Of a stretch of DNA of 64,000 nucleotides, positions 47,417-58,145 are shown in pieces. This DNA is from Rhyacophila brunnea. Lineage: Eukaryota; Arthropoda; Insecta; Trichoptera; Rhyacophilidae. A program made the translations under genes and the position numbers. The notes under the pieces were generated by a model, which saw only the letters and a list, made by a program, of their open reading frames with translations, was not told where the DNA came from and did no database searches. The DNA lies in the NCBI GenBank assembly GCA_022495005.1, contig JAGYXB010001325.1, forward strand, positions 124,001-188,000, read 5' to 3'. Each line of letters opens with the position of its first letter. The first letter of the stretch is position 1.

Positions 47417-47797
47417 AACTGTTGCAATATCGCCAGCATGCAAGAAGCGCGTGACTTAATACTGTCATCGCATACAGTGCCATGACGTAGATGTCAATGT
47501 AGGTATAGAAGACTGAAGGAAGAATGTTCAATATTTTTGTGCTCTTTTTAACCTATTATAATTTTATTATGTATTATGGCGCATTGGCCAATAGCTGTAT
47601 TGCCATAATACTCTCGTCTGATAGATAAATAAATGAATAGAATGTGCTTGCTTCATTAGACACCCATCAGTCCGGTGCAGCATCGCTTCGGAAGACGCCG
47701 AAGTTCGGCAGCGGTTCGGAAGAAGTGTGGCACTAAAATCTTTTCATTCTTACACGTCAGCGTCATGGAAGGCGGTCGTGTATAAACCGCGGCTGCA
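47417..47797. other. Spacer
   Basis: No gene or repeat recognised in these 380 bp. Confidence 0.5.
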
Positions 47798-47805
47798 TAC
47801 ACATG

Positions 47806-48403
47806 CAGTGACGTCCCTAGACAAAATGCCGCCCCTAGGCAGTGGGCCAAAATGCCGCCACATTTTTTTATACAGTACTTTTTATCATCATTTCTCGTGA
47901 CTCAAATATATAAAAATATGTTGTACATTACTAACAAGATACTAGCTAGCTATACTACTAAATTATTTCAAATGCCATCTCTGCTTCAATAGACAATATT
48001 GCGAGTCTACGGTTTCAGATAGGTACATTTAATCATACACCTAACAATTTCCAAAACTCGCTAGTGACTAGCGCAAACATATTTGGAAAATTTTTAAATT
48101 AGGTATGCACGTGGCATTGCTGTTCACCAAGAACGTGACATCCAACGACAACAAGAGTAAACTAGACATCGCGAACCCGAAAAAAAAATAAAGCTATGTT
48201 AAAATTTTTATAGTAGGTACCTAATTAGCATATTTTGTTTCTAACCAGTGAGCCGTATTTTTTAATGGAAAGCTATTTCCAAATATTACAAAGTTTAGGT
48301 AGCTTTCTATGTATACCTAATGATTCTCCTCGATATACCGCCCTTTGGGTAACTGCCGCCCCTAAGCGACGCTCAATGTGCCTACCCCCACGGAACGTCA
48401 CTG
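47806..48403. mobile_element. hAT MITE (598 bp)
   Basis: Left end CAGTGACGTCCCTAG, right end read inward CAGTGACGTTCCGTGGGGG. Flanks TACACATG (47798-47805) and TATACATG (48404-48411) agree at 7 of 8. Subterminal GCCGCCCCTA appears near both ends (about 47830 and 48355). No coding remnant. Confidence 0.86.
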
Positions 48404-48485
48404 TATACATGGCGGGTGGAGATGGGGTAACTCAAATCATGTACGGAAATACTTATTAATGAGACATTACCAGGCGTAAACAACT

Positions 48486-48575
48486 GATGATGCTTCATAT
48501 CCACGTAACGTAGAGCCTCGTGATAAGACCGAGTGTGAAGCGGGGCGAGTGGTTTCGAGGGTCTATGTTTGTATT
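48486..48575 (+). repeat. Dispersed repeat Z, copy 1
   Basis: About 90 bp from ATGATGCTTCATATC through AGAGCCTCGTGATAAGACCG to GAGGGTCTATGTTTG; matches 59527-59620 in the same orientation at about 75% identity. The second copy has a 7-bp insert (GCTCGAT). Class unknown. Confidence 0.65.
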
Positions 48576-49215
48576 GTAATCATTTGATTCTCAATTAATT
48601 GCCGTAGGGTTATATAATTCCATTTCAACATTGTTTTTATCTTGATTAACTTATATAATAATATATAAATAAAAATCCATTGAATTATAAAAATATTTTT
48701 GGGCCGCCTTGTACTGGGTACTGTTTGATAATCACATACATAGTTTTAAATAACAGTCTTCTAACCACTTGCAAGCGTAATTTTATAATTTAAATATTTC
48801 CGAGTTCAGATCATAGATGGCTAAATTGGTACGGATTAATAAATTAAAACTCTGGAATCATAAAAATAATGTTTTATAATATTGTATATTATGGGAATTT
48901 CTGAAAAGTTTAGGCTAGGGCGGCTAGGCTAAAGTCGTGCCTCAAATAGCACTTTATACATACAAGTACAGCCTCATGTTACATTTGGAATTATGCATTG
49001 CATGTCAACAATGGCTACACGTGTGATATTATGATAGTCTCGGAAATAAATTTAAATAATACTTAATATGTTCATAATATTATTTTACATTTATGAAGAC
49101 ATCGTATATATTATGTAAAAAGATATGGTTATGTACTTCTTAAAATTTTTATTTATTATTATTTTCTTTGATTCACCTATTGTAAAACCTTCGTGTTTAT
49201 ATTAATTATTATATT
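48576..49215. other. AT-rich spacer
   Basis: No gene recognised. A GGCTAGGGCGGCTAGGCT string lies near 48911. Confidence 0.5.
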
Positions 49216-50210
49216 AGATAGAGACTGCGCTGGACCGGCCACGTGCATAAAATATCGGAGGATATACCGGCGAGGCGGGCTATCTACGCAACCCCCGATG
49301 GCAAGAGAAGACCTGGATGGCCGAAATTGAGATGGCTGGACTGCGCCACGGGAGATTTAAAAATGCTCGGTCAAAGCAATTGGAGAGTGTCGGCGCTGGA
49401 TCGTCCAGGATGGATGAAGTTTTTGAAGGAGGCCAAGACCTACCAAGGATTGTAGTTAGGGATTGCAATACCGGTATTTAGAAACCGGTATTCCAGTATT
49501 TATCAATACCGAAATACCGGTTTTAGAAATCCAAAATACAGAAATATTCGGTATTAAGAAACCACACTCCTAACATTTTTGATGATGAATTTAATGTTAG
49601 GTATTTCTTCATTAGTTTATACTGTATTTCCTATTCAAGTGTATAAGTTATGTGCTGATAAAATGTAAATTATTGACTGAATCCAACATAGGTGAAATAG
49701 CAATAAAACGCAATTCATTAAATATACCCATTTATAAAATTATCTTGATAAATTAACCTACTGATATTATTTCTAAATAAAAAAACATCCTTGACAAAAA
49801 TGTTCAATTATTCTATAATAACATTATTGATGATTGTACAAGTGTTGAATTGAAGAAGCTTTTCCTGCAGCCGAGCTTATTTTCACTTAATGAACTAGCG
49901 TTTTAGGGCATTAGTTGAAATTATCAATATATTCAAATTATTTGTAAAAAATCAGCAATTTTACAATATAGTGATTAATACATATTTTTTAATGTCACCT
50001 TAATAAATGTAGATAGGTAGTTTTTTTTCTATAAAATAATGTTTTAAAGAGATTGAAGTAACTATATTTTCTGATAAGTAGGTACTTATGTTTTATCGAA
50101 TACTGGTATTAATACCGGTATTCAATCAGAAATACCGAAAAACCGGTAGTGACATTTTCATTCGGTATTGCAATCCTTAGTTGTAGTGCCATAAATGATG
50201 ATGATAAGAT
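49216..50210 (+). pseudogene. LINE ORF2 tail interrupted by a hAT MITE
   Basis: The coding end reads RLRWTGHVHKISEDIPARRA, then GKRRPGWPKLRWLD, SNWRVSALDRPGWMKFLKEA and KTYQGL followed by TAG at 49453-49455. The MITE 49457-50179 sits right after this stop; beyond it the LINE tail resumes as GTAGTGCCATAAATGATGATGATAAG. The same end without insertion is seen at 51805-51835. 5'-truncated. Confidence 0.85.
49457..50179. mobile_element. hAT MITE in a LINE tail (723 bp)
   Basis: Left end TAGGGATTGCAATACCGG, right end read inward TAAGGATTGCAATACCG. Flanks ATTGTAGT (49449-49456) and GTTGTAGT (50180-50187) agree at 7 of 8; the uninterrupted relative at 51814-51821 has GTTGTAGT. The ends carry several ACCGGTATT and ATACCGGT palindromes. 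Related to the relic at about 37170-37236. Confidence 0.92.
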
Positions 50211-50211
50211 A

Positions 50212-50639
50212 GAAAAATGATTAAGTCTTTGTATTGGGAAGAATAATAAAATTGTTTATCTTTTAAGCATGTTAAAATATTCATGGACATGTCCTTGAAA
50301 GATGGGTTCATAATACTGTAAGTATTATCGTGAACTCAGCGACTAAGAAACCTAAGGATTTTAATCCCAGGATTTTAGGATTATTTTCAATCTCGGTTCC
50401 GCCAATCCTAGATTTGTGAATATGTATGAAATTATTTTGAAAACATTGCAGTGTTTATCATAATAATTAGACATTATCAAATGAGAAAGCGGCACAGGCT
50501 TTAGATAAAGATTTACTATCAATGAGCTTTTAGAAAGTTATTATATTTTCATATCCTTTGCATCATTAAAGAGGATGGTGATCATTAAAAATATAGGCGG
50601 TTACCTTTCTTGATAATAATATCGCTCCAACTGGAAGGT
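50212..50639. other. AT-rich spacer
   Basis: Nothing recognised apart from a short AATCCCAGGATTTTAGGATT palindromic string near 50362. Confidence 0.45.
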
Positions 50640-50820
50640 GCACGCTCTCGTGAGAGAAGTTCTTTGATGTCAAGCTTTTCCATTACAAAAACATTGGGTT
50701 TTGTATACCTGGTCGTCCATGGAATGCGGAGTTTTTTCTCTAGCAAGACGTCCGAAACGCTGTGATTTTTTTTTCTATCGGATTCTTTGAAAATCCAGTT
50801 TTCAGCACCGTACCTATAGA
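50640..50820 (-). pseudogene. LINE RT C-terminal fragment
   Basis: The minus strand reads YGAENWIFKESDRKK (about 50815-50770) and KLRIPWTTRYTKPNVFVMEK with LDIKELLSRERA after it (about 50735-50655). LRIPWTTR is the conserved block that follows the RT in many insect LINEs (compare LKIPWT at 36560). A frame break lies between the two pieces. Confidence 0.72.
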
Positions 50821-51065
50821 AAAATTGAAGATTTCAAATAGTATTTTTTTTAAATGATTTTTTGGTGCTGCTGTGGTTTTTCCATAATATTATGATGATA
50901 TCACTCATGGCGTAGTTAGATCGAAATTTTTCGCCTCATAGACAACGGGAATAAAAAAAATACTGACTGGGAAAATATATTTTTTTAATTTAATTTCTCT
51001 ATAAGTAATGAAAAAATTAATGCGCGAGTATGTAAGTATACGTTTTCATTTAATTTTATGTCTAA

Positions 51066-51278
51066 AGGACGATGTCCGGTACTAATAAGATCATATAGGC
51101 CTCCACAGAGTGGATATTTATATTAACAGATTTTTACGAGAAATGGATGCCAGTCACTTGCTCAACCTATAAAGCCCATACTCCGACTCATACATAAATT
51201 GAAAAATAATGTGTACTTGCCAGACTCAGGATTCGAACGTGGGACCCACGACGCTAAAGGCCGCGCGGCCATCGTGGA
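51066..51278 (-). mobile_element. SINE family A, full copy
   Basis: On the minus strand: tRNA-like head with GATGGCCGCGCGGC (box A region) and CGTTCGAATCCTG (box B region), then the body, ending CACTCTGTGGAGGCC and TATGATCTTATTAG. Same family as 21127-21345, in reverse orientation. Confidence 0.82.
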
Positions 51279-51499
51279 TTTATACTGATATATATTAAAG
51301 ATCATTTTTCTTTTAAAGGTTTACTTCGTATCTAGTCCTCAAAAATTATGAAATTTCAAATGAAAATCGTAATAAAATATTCCGAAATGTGAAAATGAAA
51401 TTGCAGCATTTCTATTCAGGAATTTATTACCAATCACAATGGATTCATGATTTTGGGATTGCAAGCCATAAACACCACAATATGGATCAGAATACTGAG

Positions 51500-51840
51500 C
51501 ACTCAGCAAACGGGATGAGAAATATTGATATCTTTGAGAGGAGAGTTTTGAGAAGCATCTTTGGGGCTGTTCAAGAAGATGACATTTGGAGGTAAATGTA
51601 TAATGAGGAGCTGTACACAATTTATTATATAGCATATGAAAATGCAGATACTGCTCTGGATCGGCCATGTGTATATAATGCCGGAGGATATACTAGTAAG
51701 GTGGGCTACGTACGCAACCCTCGAGGCCAAGAGAAGACCCGAAGAAGAGAGTGTCGGTGTTGAATCGTCCAGGATGGAGGAAGCTTTTTAAGGAGGCCAA
51801 GACCTGCCAAGGGTTGTAGTGCCATAAATGCCAAAGATAA
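51500..51840 (+). pseudogene. LINE ORF2 C-terminal tail
   Basis: Reads MRNIDIFERRVLRSIFGAVQ, then a TAA after DDIWR, then MYNEEL; in a second frame the tail continues to SRMEEAF-like text and finishes GCCAAGGGTTGTAGTGCC. It belongs to the same family as 49216 and 16040, and supplies the uninterrupted version of the MITE target at 49449. Confidence 0.82.
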
Positions 51841-51934
51841 GCCACATTTTGTATGTTTTATGTTATTATCGTCTCACTATACCTAGGAGCATTTTATCAT
51901 CCATTGAGTATTCATTAATAAATTTGATTTCTTG

Positions 51935-52072
51935 AAAATAGACTACGACCAGGGAACTCAGACATATTGGGAACTGAAATACAGAACGGGTAAGGCGATA
52001 GCAGGTAACCGACTCGAGTAAGGAAGAATCCGTGTTAAACTTACACACGTGTCAAGAATAAGTTTTATGTCA
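51935..52072 (+). repeat. Dispersed repeat Y, copy 1
   Basis: About 135 bp from CCAGGGAACTCAGACATATT through GGCGATAGCAGGTAACCGAC to TTACACACGTGTCAAGAATA. It recurs inverted at 63452-63590 with about 90% identity. Class unknown; no terminal signals seen. Confidence 0.8.
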
Positions 52073-53620
52073 AATACTGAAAAGTGCTCTCGGTTTATGC
52101 ATTTACGCTCATTTAATGTTGGTGTATTACACACACTATTGCACGTGCATAATGCGTGCTTCGTTTTCGTAGGACACTCACACATTCAAAAGCCTGCATC
52201 AACATGCGGCGTATTGAATATAGCGTATCGGTATTTTATTTATTATTTGTTCTGTGACTACGACAGACTATTTTCTAAAGATGTTTAATTTTCTTCCAGG
52301 TGGAAACTTCTACGGTTTTACTATAAAAATACTGTAGCCAGTTTTAGTTAGAGAAACTGAGAACTTGAAGAAAATCAGAGGTCATATAATTTCTTTACTA
52401 TGCTGATCTTTTATTCTGAAATAGCAAGTCGATTGATTTGTTTTAAATTACCCGTCGACGAATCGCGTACGAACGTTGATAATATTATCATTCTTTCGCA
52501 AAGTTTGTCGCGGGAATGAGTCAGACGTGGGCAGGTATGTACATACACTATACAGGTACAACTCGTAATCTCTATTGAAATATGGCGCGCTTTCTTCGGA
52601 AAATAAATGTCAACACTGGCGGCGCACCTGCAAAACACGCGTGCGTCACCGTCGTGAACACCCTATCGATCGGCGTTCATGAATTCACTTTAATGCTGCA
52701 ACTCCTCGACTCGTAACTGCCGTGAACATCAACATACATTGTAACTTTTCCTTCGTATTGCTTCAGTACACCAAACTTCTGCGATAAACTTTGATATAAA
52801 TTCTCTCTCGTTACGGGCACGCGCTGTGAGCTTTATTGGCATAATACATAATAGTATCGGAAAAATATATTAAAGTACTTAATTCTATTTCACATTTATC
52901 ACACATGACAGAATGTAGTAACTCGCTGATGTGACCAGCGAAGTTAGCTTAAAAATAAACATATCAAAGACGAACGTCATGATTTATTACTCTTTCTCTG
53001 ACAAAAAGAGATTCTTATCTTCACCATCTACTACATATATCTGTGATAGTAAGTGTCTTTGGATGCACGTATAGTTTGGGTGGCTGAATAATGTCTTCAA
53101 ATTTCGTGATGTCCCATTGTGTCTAAAGTTGTGATTATATTATTGAGATGTATGTCGCGTACTATGACGCTGTCACGGCGACAAATTTAGTCTTTGGTTT
53201 CGTCATTTTGCAGAATATTTTGAACGATTACCACCTCTGTAAATTCAATGATGGAGAATGCCAAATCTAATGTATTTAGATTTATTATTCATTATTCGTG
53301 CTAATTTCAATTAATTTTAACGGTTTCTACGTGTGTGCACGTTAAAATTACTTGCGATATTACATACATAGATTAATTTTAAACAGAACCCAACCTGCAG
53401 ACCATAGATGATAGTCAACATTCTTATAAAAAATAGTCCCAACCGCTAAAAACAAAAACAAACACGCGATTATGACATGATTCGAAAATATGTAGGCATG
53501 TAGAAAATGATAAAAAAACATTCATTGAGTCATGCAGGTGTCGATGCAGTGCAGTACAACGCGAGGTGACCTCATTGTTGTTCTGGTGATTTCGATAGAT
53601 TTTGTTAATTGACAACGTTC
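52073..53620. other. Unassigned sequence
   Basis: Slightly GC-richer near 52440-52720 (many CpG dinucleotides), which could be a promoter-like or transposon-derived island. No gene recognised. Confidence 0.4.
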
Positions 53621-53628
53621 GTTTAAAG

Positions 53629-53956
53629 CAATGAACTCAACTTTTTTTTTTCTTCGGCCAAAATACATAATATATTTGTTAAGTAACGCGGGCCGCATCA
53701 CTACTGGTGTGACCCCCCCTTTTTACCAAACATTTTTGAGATTTAAAAAATTATGCGTTTTTTTTAAATTAATCGTGTGCAATAGCAACACTCTTATACC
53801 AGATCTGATGTGGACCATAATGACAATCCTCTTCGGGTGTCACTATATTATGTGCGTCAAAGTCGAAACGAATCTCAAGTTATACGAAATTCCTGATAAT
53901 AAATGTGTTTCGGGCCGTACATAAAAGCTTAAAAGGCCACAGTTTGAGAATCGCTG
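53629..53956. mobile_element. Small hAT-like MITE (328 bp)
   Basis: Left end CAATGAACTCAACTTTTT, right end read inward CAGCGATTCTCAAACTGTGG. Flanks GTTTAAAG (53621-53628) and GTTTAAAT (53957-53964) agree at 7 of 8. The termini agree only partly, but GGCC follows in both. The 97-codon plus frame inside is taken as chance. Confidence 0.65.
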
Positions 53957-53964
53957 GTTTAAAT

Positions 53965-55740
53965 GTTCAAAATGTGCTATGGGATGAGAGCATCAGTCTG
54001 ATAATATATTAAACACCAAGAAAACGACATTACACACTTTTTCCCGTAGCGGCAACATACTGTGACGTCACGTGATAGTACATTAGTAATAATCACAACT
54101 TAACGTGCAGTGTTAAACTAGTGTGAAGTGTGTAAGTACTTCCCTAATCACGGTTCTACGAATAAACAGAACTGTGACCAAACATAATAGCGATAAAATG
54201 AACTATGCAAATTCAGAACAGAATACTTAATATTTAAATACTTAAATATCCACTTTTTAACTACATATAATTATTAAACTTCGTTGTAGTCACCCAACAC
54301 GAGTTCATTAATTGGTAAATTGAGATTGAACATTTCTCTTGTAAAACCTGAAAAAACGTGTAAAGGGGGAAATATTTATGTGGTATCGAAGAAAAATGAT
54401 AGAAAACACAGTTGCAAACGTATTAAGTACTTTCAAATTTAAAATAATTGCTACGATTAACGTTTTTATAGTTATACGATTTAATATTTATCTGTTTTGC
54501 AGAAGGCGTATACCGAGTTTTCTTTTAGTGTAAAGTTTTCCAGGAAAATGGTGGCGCAGGCGTCTCGTCTGACAGAATATTTACGAGCGTCATCAGGATT
54601 TAGCTGTACGCGTCGTGCACCTGCAGCCCGCCTACGACTTTGCTACGAAGGGAGGTTATGCACACCGTAAAGCGAAGCGACCAAAGCATGTAAAGTTCCG
54701 CTACCTATCCAATTGTATGCCTCTACACTCTTAGGTACGTATATCAACCGTCTTGCAATGATGTTTAACTAAGAATCACTAGAACCTAATTTAGCGGTCA
54801 ATGAGTTCGGGCCTTGTCATCATTATTTCGATAGTGTAAGAATTAAGAAGTCATTTAAACTATCGCACAATCGTCGCATCTACAGTCATCATAATATACT
54901 ACACGCGTGACATTATTCAATGGGATCGAAACGTTCGAAGTGTAATAATGCGGAGGCCAGCAGATTTCTCAATTGCAACCTTTATCAGCAATGACTCGCA
55001 ATTTACCCAATATTCATGCATATAATTAGCGGTTATAGTTGATGAGTTAGTCAGTCTAGATACATTTTAGTATCAATCTTAATCTCAGTCCGATCAGTAA
55101 GCTTCGTGTCAGTAGCGCCGCACCGCTGTCTGTTCCACCGAGACTCGGACCTTGGAACAATATCATAAGTATTGTAACATATCGCTCGTGTAACATACTT
55201 TTGTACTGACTGTTTACCCTGCAAAGAAAACTCGCTCCTCCATCCATCGGAGCAACCACCAAATCTCGACTTCTCATCTCTCCTCCTGACGACTCTCCAT
55301 CTACACCTCCTGGTCATCCCCAATCAAAGCGGTCTCATCCCTCAACAATGAGACTCGCCGAACTACTATTTATTCGATACTGATGACAAAATGTGTTATA
55401 GGTACAAGGTACGTTTCAAAATAAAACACATTTTAAATGTATAAATATAGTAAATGCGGCATCATTATATTGTGCGAATGGGGCTGTGTAACTTTTATTT
55501 ACTCCAGGATATAATAAAAAATACCTTATATTTATTGTCAAGATGATGATTAAATTGTCCTAAGAAACAACCTTTATTGTTACGATCACACATTTACAAT
55601 TTTGTTATGTATGTGTAAGTGTATTTTTTAGGGAGAACGTTCTATAACGTTTGTAACGAAGATAATATGTTTTGCCACGTAGGTTACAATAACCGAATAA
55701 CCTAATGAAATAATATTGTTATGTGTTAATATGTATATTT
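53965..55740. other. Unassigned sequence with a possible LTR-like block
   Basis: Mostly AT-rich. About 54540-54680 is a GC-richer island. About 55060-55370 is also GC-richer and CTCC-rich; it could be the U5/leader of an LTR element, but no TG...CA boundary or duplicated copy was found. Confidence 0.3.
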
Positions 55741-55744
55741 TTTG

Positions 55745-56720
55745 TATTGCCTCTACAATCCGATGAGGATCTTGATGGCGGCCCAAAAGGTTTTGTAACA
55801 GATTTCTATTTACGAGAAATTGATGGTAGCCATCAGTGGCTATGGGTGGGCTATTGAGATTTGACATATTTTTTTTCCGCTTAACGACCCACGTGCGCCA
55901 CGTAGGTCAAAATGCAGATTTTATGGTATTTCCAGAGCATAAGCCTTGACATTCCGTAAACGTTGTAGATATATTTATATAAATTAAATATTGAAAACGA
56001 TTTTTTTTCGGTTCGGTACATGTTCAAACACGCGCGTTAACACGATCTTACTCCCTACTTCAATTATCGTTTGTCAATTTATGGCTATGCTGTAGCTTAA
56101 CCACTGGGAAATGCCAAAAGAAAAAAATGTCGTATTTAAAAAAAATACTAACTTATTCTTAGATCAATAATTATTATAAAACAATCATTATTCATGTTTT
56201 ATCACATTTGAACGGTCAAAGACATAGCTTATAATCAGTATCTTTAGAATTATCTTCAAATTTGTTAATCGTGCCCATTTTTTTGAATAATAAAATGCCT
56301 AATTCTTGTCAAATTTGGGTTGACAAAGATTATAAATATAATTTATTAAATATTACTTATATAATGTTAACATTAATAATTATACTAATGGTTTTATAAA
56401 TGCGTTTAAAAATTAATAAATCCTAAAAATCTTAACACCACTGCACATGGATGTACTGAAATATGACTATATTCTAAAACATTAGATCAAGAGATTTAAA
56501 AAATACTATTTTATGTAATAAAAATACTTTATGCAGTCATCAAATGTTTAAAATAAATATAAAGGATAATAAGGCTTCAAAATTATAGAAATAGAATATC
56601 TACAACGTTTAAGGAACGTCCAGGCTTATGGTTTGAAAATACCATAAAATATCCATTTTGACCTACGTGGGGCATGTGGGCCCTTAAGCCGCGCGGTCAT
56701 CGTGGGGGTGCACTCTAAGC
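55745..56720 (-). mobile_element. SINE family A copy split by a piggyBac MITE
   Basis: The body of the SINE is at 55745-55870 (minus: AATTTCTCGTAAATAGAAAT, then CATCAAGATCCTCATCGG). The head relic CACGATGACCGCGCGGC is at 56688-56704. Between them lies the TTAA-flanked element 55885-56683. The SINE also lacks its box B region next to the insertion, so an additional deletion is needed. Confidence 0.7.
55885..56683. mobile_element. piggyBac-type MITE (799 bp) with long inverted repeats
   Basis: TTAA at 55881-55884 and 56684-56687. Termini are about 90-100 bp imperfect inverted repeats: left CGACCCACGTGCGCC then ACGTAGGTCAAAATG; right, read inward, GGGCCCACATGCCCC then ACGTAGGTCAAAATG, followed in both by TTTTATGGTATTT and AAACGTTGTAGATAT. 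The centre is AT-rich with no gene. The TTAA target identifies it as piggyBac-like; its termini do not match the element at 8259. Confidence 0.88.
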
Positions 56721-56839
56721 TTTATCATGCATACGTATTTGTTTTCATTGAACTACGACCACAAATTTCAGATGGTATCGGTTGGTTTTTTAAATTAATC
56801 CCTGCGTAAACCAAGACATACAAGATAATAATCGTCTTT

Positions 56840-57235
56840 TTATAGAATATCTAAAATTATGCCATTTAATCATACATTATTTTAAATATTTTATAGGTAG
56901 AAGAATATTTTTTATCTACTATGGGTTGGTTTTGGCAGGGCTAATGAATTTATTAAAAACTAACCAACACCATCTGTAATATGTGTTTTTAATTAAACGA
57001 AAACCGATAAGTTTGACTGAAAGAGTGTACTATTTTTGTCGGATCGCTCATAGCATACCTAAACTATTATGAATTGGTTTAGGCATGGTTTAATATTGTA
57101 CTTTAAAAACCAACCAGTACCATCTGCAAATTTTATTGTATTCGTTGTTCAATGAACAAAATTAAGTATGACTAACAAAGTGTATTGTGCACTATTTATA
57201 TCGAATATTACAGCCTTCCTTCACCCCTCGTCGCC
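56840..57235 (+). repeat. Second copy of the 29.5-30.3 kb hAT right half
   Basis: Matches about 29955-30325 in the same orientation: GTCGGATCGCTCATAGCATA, ACCAGTACCATCTGC, and the end TTCACCCCTCG. The final terminus is damaged (TCGCC in place of CGCCACTG) and the left end is missing, so this copy is a relic. Confidence 0.82.
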
Positions 57236-57800
57236 TTTTGTTTGGACAGTCACTGCCCCAGCTTATTATTCAAGGGTGGATATGTAAAACTAGTGATTGC
57301 CAAGAGTTAGGGTTCACCAAACTCGCAGGCAATACAACAAAGACGTAAGAGACAAAGAAGATGGAACAAGTAAAAGAGGAATAATATTACTATCTAGACG
57401 CGAGTTTCGGTGACTTTTTTCGATTCTTTGCTAACGCTTCTCATCCCTCGTTGCTTCGCTGTGTTCACAAAGTTATTATAAGGCTACGGCTGGATGACGT
57501 GACACTAGCTCGTAGCGGTGGGCGAAATTCGTGGGCGCATTTTCGCACAGGTTGACAATTACGAACGTGTGATTTAGCGATGCTTTTATGAACGCCAGTA
57601 AAACGAATGTAATTGGTGCGACGCGGCTGGATGAATTACCGCCCGTAATGAAAATTCGGAACAGTTCAACGGAGTCGTACTTTGTCGATATTCCTTATAA
57701 TAAACAGTCATAATTAATAGCGGCTGCTATTACAGCCGTAAATTAAATCGATGTACCTACAGTGAATGAGACACAAAATATAGAACACCAGGATGTCACC
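57236..57800. other. Unassigned sequence
   Basis: About 57390-57690 is GC-richer and CpG-rich. No gene or transposon end recognised. Confidence 0.4.
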
Positions 57801-57875
57801 ATTTAAAGCGGTGCTTCTCAACTTAAGATGCGGTCTCCTAGATCAGTACTTCCCAAACTTTTCCTACTATGGAAC
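57801..57875. repeat. Two adjacent hAT-like left ends
   Basis: ATTTAAAG (57801-57808) is followed by CGGTGCTTCTCAACTTAAG, and at 57845 by a second end CAGTACTTCCCAAACTTTTC. Both resemble hAT termini. No matching right ends were found in the window, so these are relics or extend beyond recognition. Confidence 0.45.
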
Positions 57876-57967
57876 ACTTTGAAAATCCTATTTTTTAACG
57901 GAACACTTTAAAAAAATACATAACCAATAAAATAAGCAATACTTAATTATTTTGACAACATAATTAT

Positions 57968-58145
57968 GTTTGAACATACATAATTCTGAAAACACTCATG
58001 AGAAAATAATATAGCCAATAGAAAAAATCTTTTTAAAAAAAAGTAAGTGAACCAGCAGGATCGAACCTGCGTCTCTTGGGTATCGCGCCCTGTGCATTGT
58101 CATTATGCTATGACTGCCATGCACCCTGTAGAGAGCCATGGATTT
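57968..58145 (-). mobile_element. tRNA-derived SINE, family C
   Basis: Minus strand: head with GCATGGCAGTCATAGCATAA and box-B-like CAGGTTCGATCCTGCTGG, then GTTCACTTACTTTTTTTT and the body TTTTTTCTATTGGC, ending CATGAGTGTTTTCAGAATT. Related copies at 62890-63015 (minus) and 63140-63300 (plus). Confidence 0.8.

Noticed and set aside
53631..53924. 97-codon plus-strand frame
   Set aside because: Lies wholly inside a small hAT MITE and shows no domain.
54540..54680. CpG island promoter
   Set aside because: GC-richer than surroundings, but no gene is adjacent; transposon debris is equally likely.
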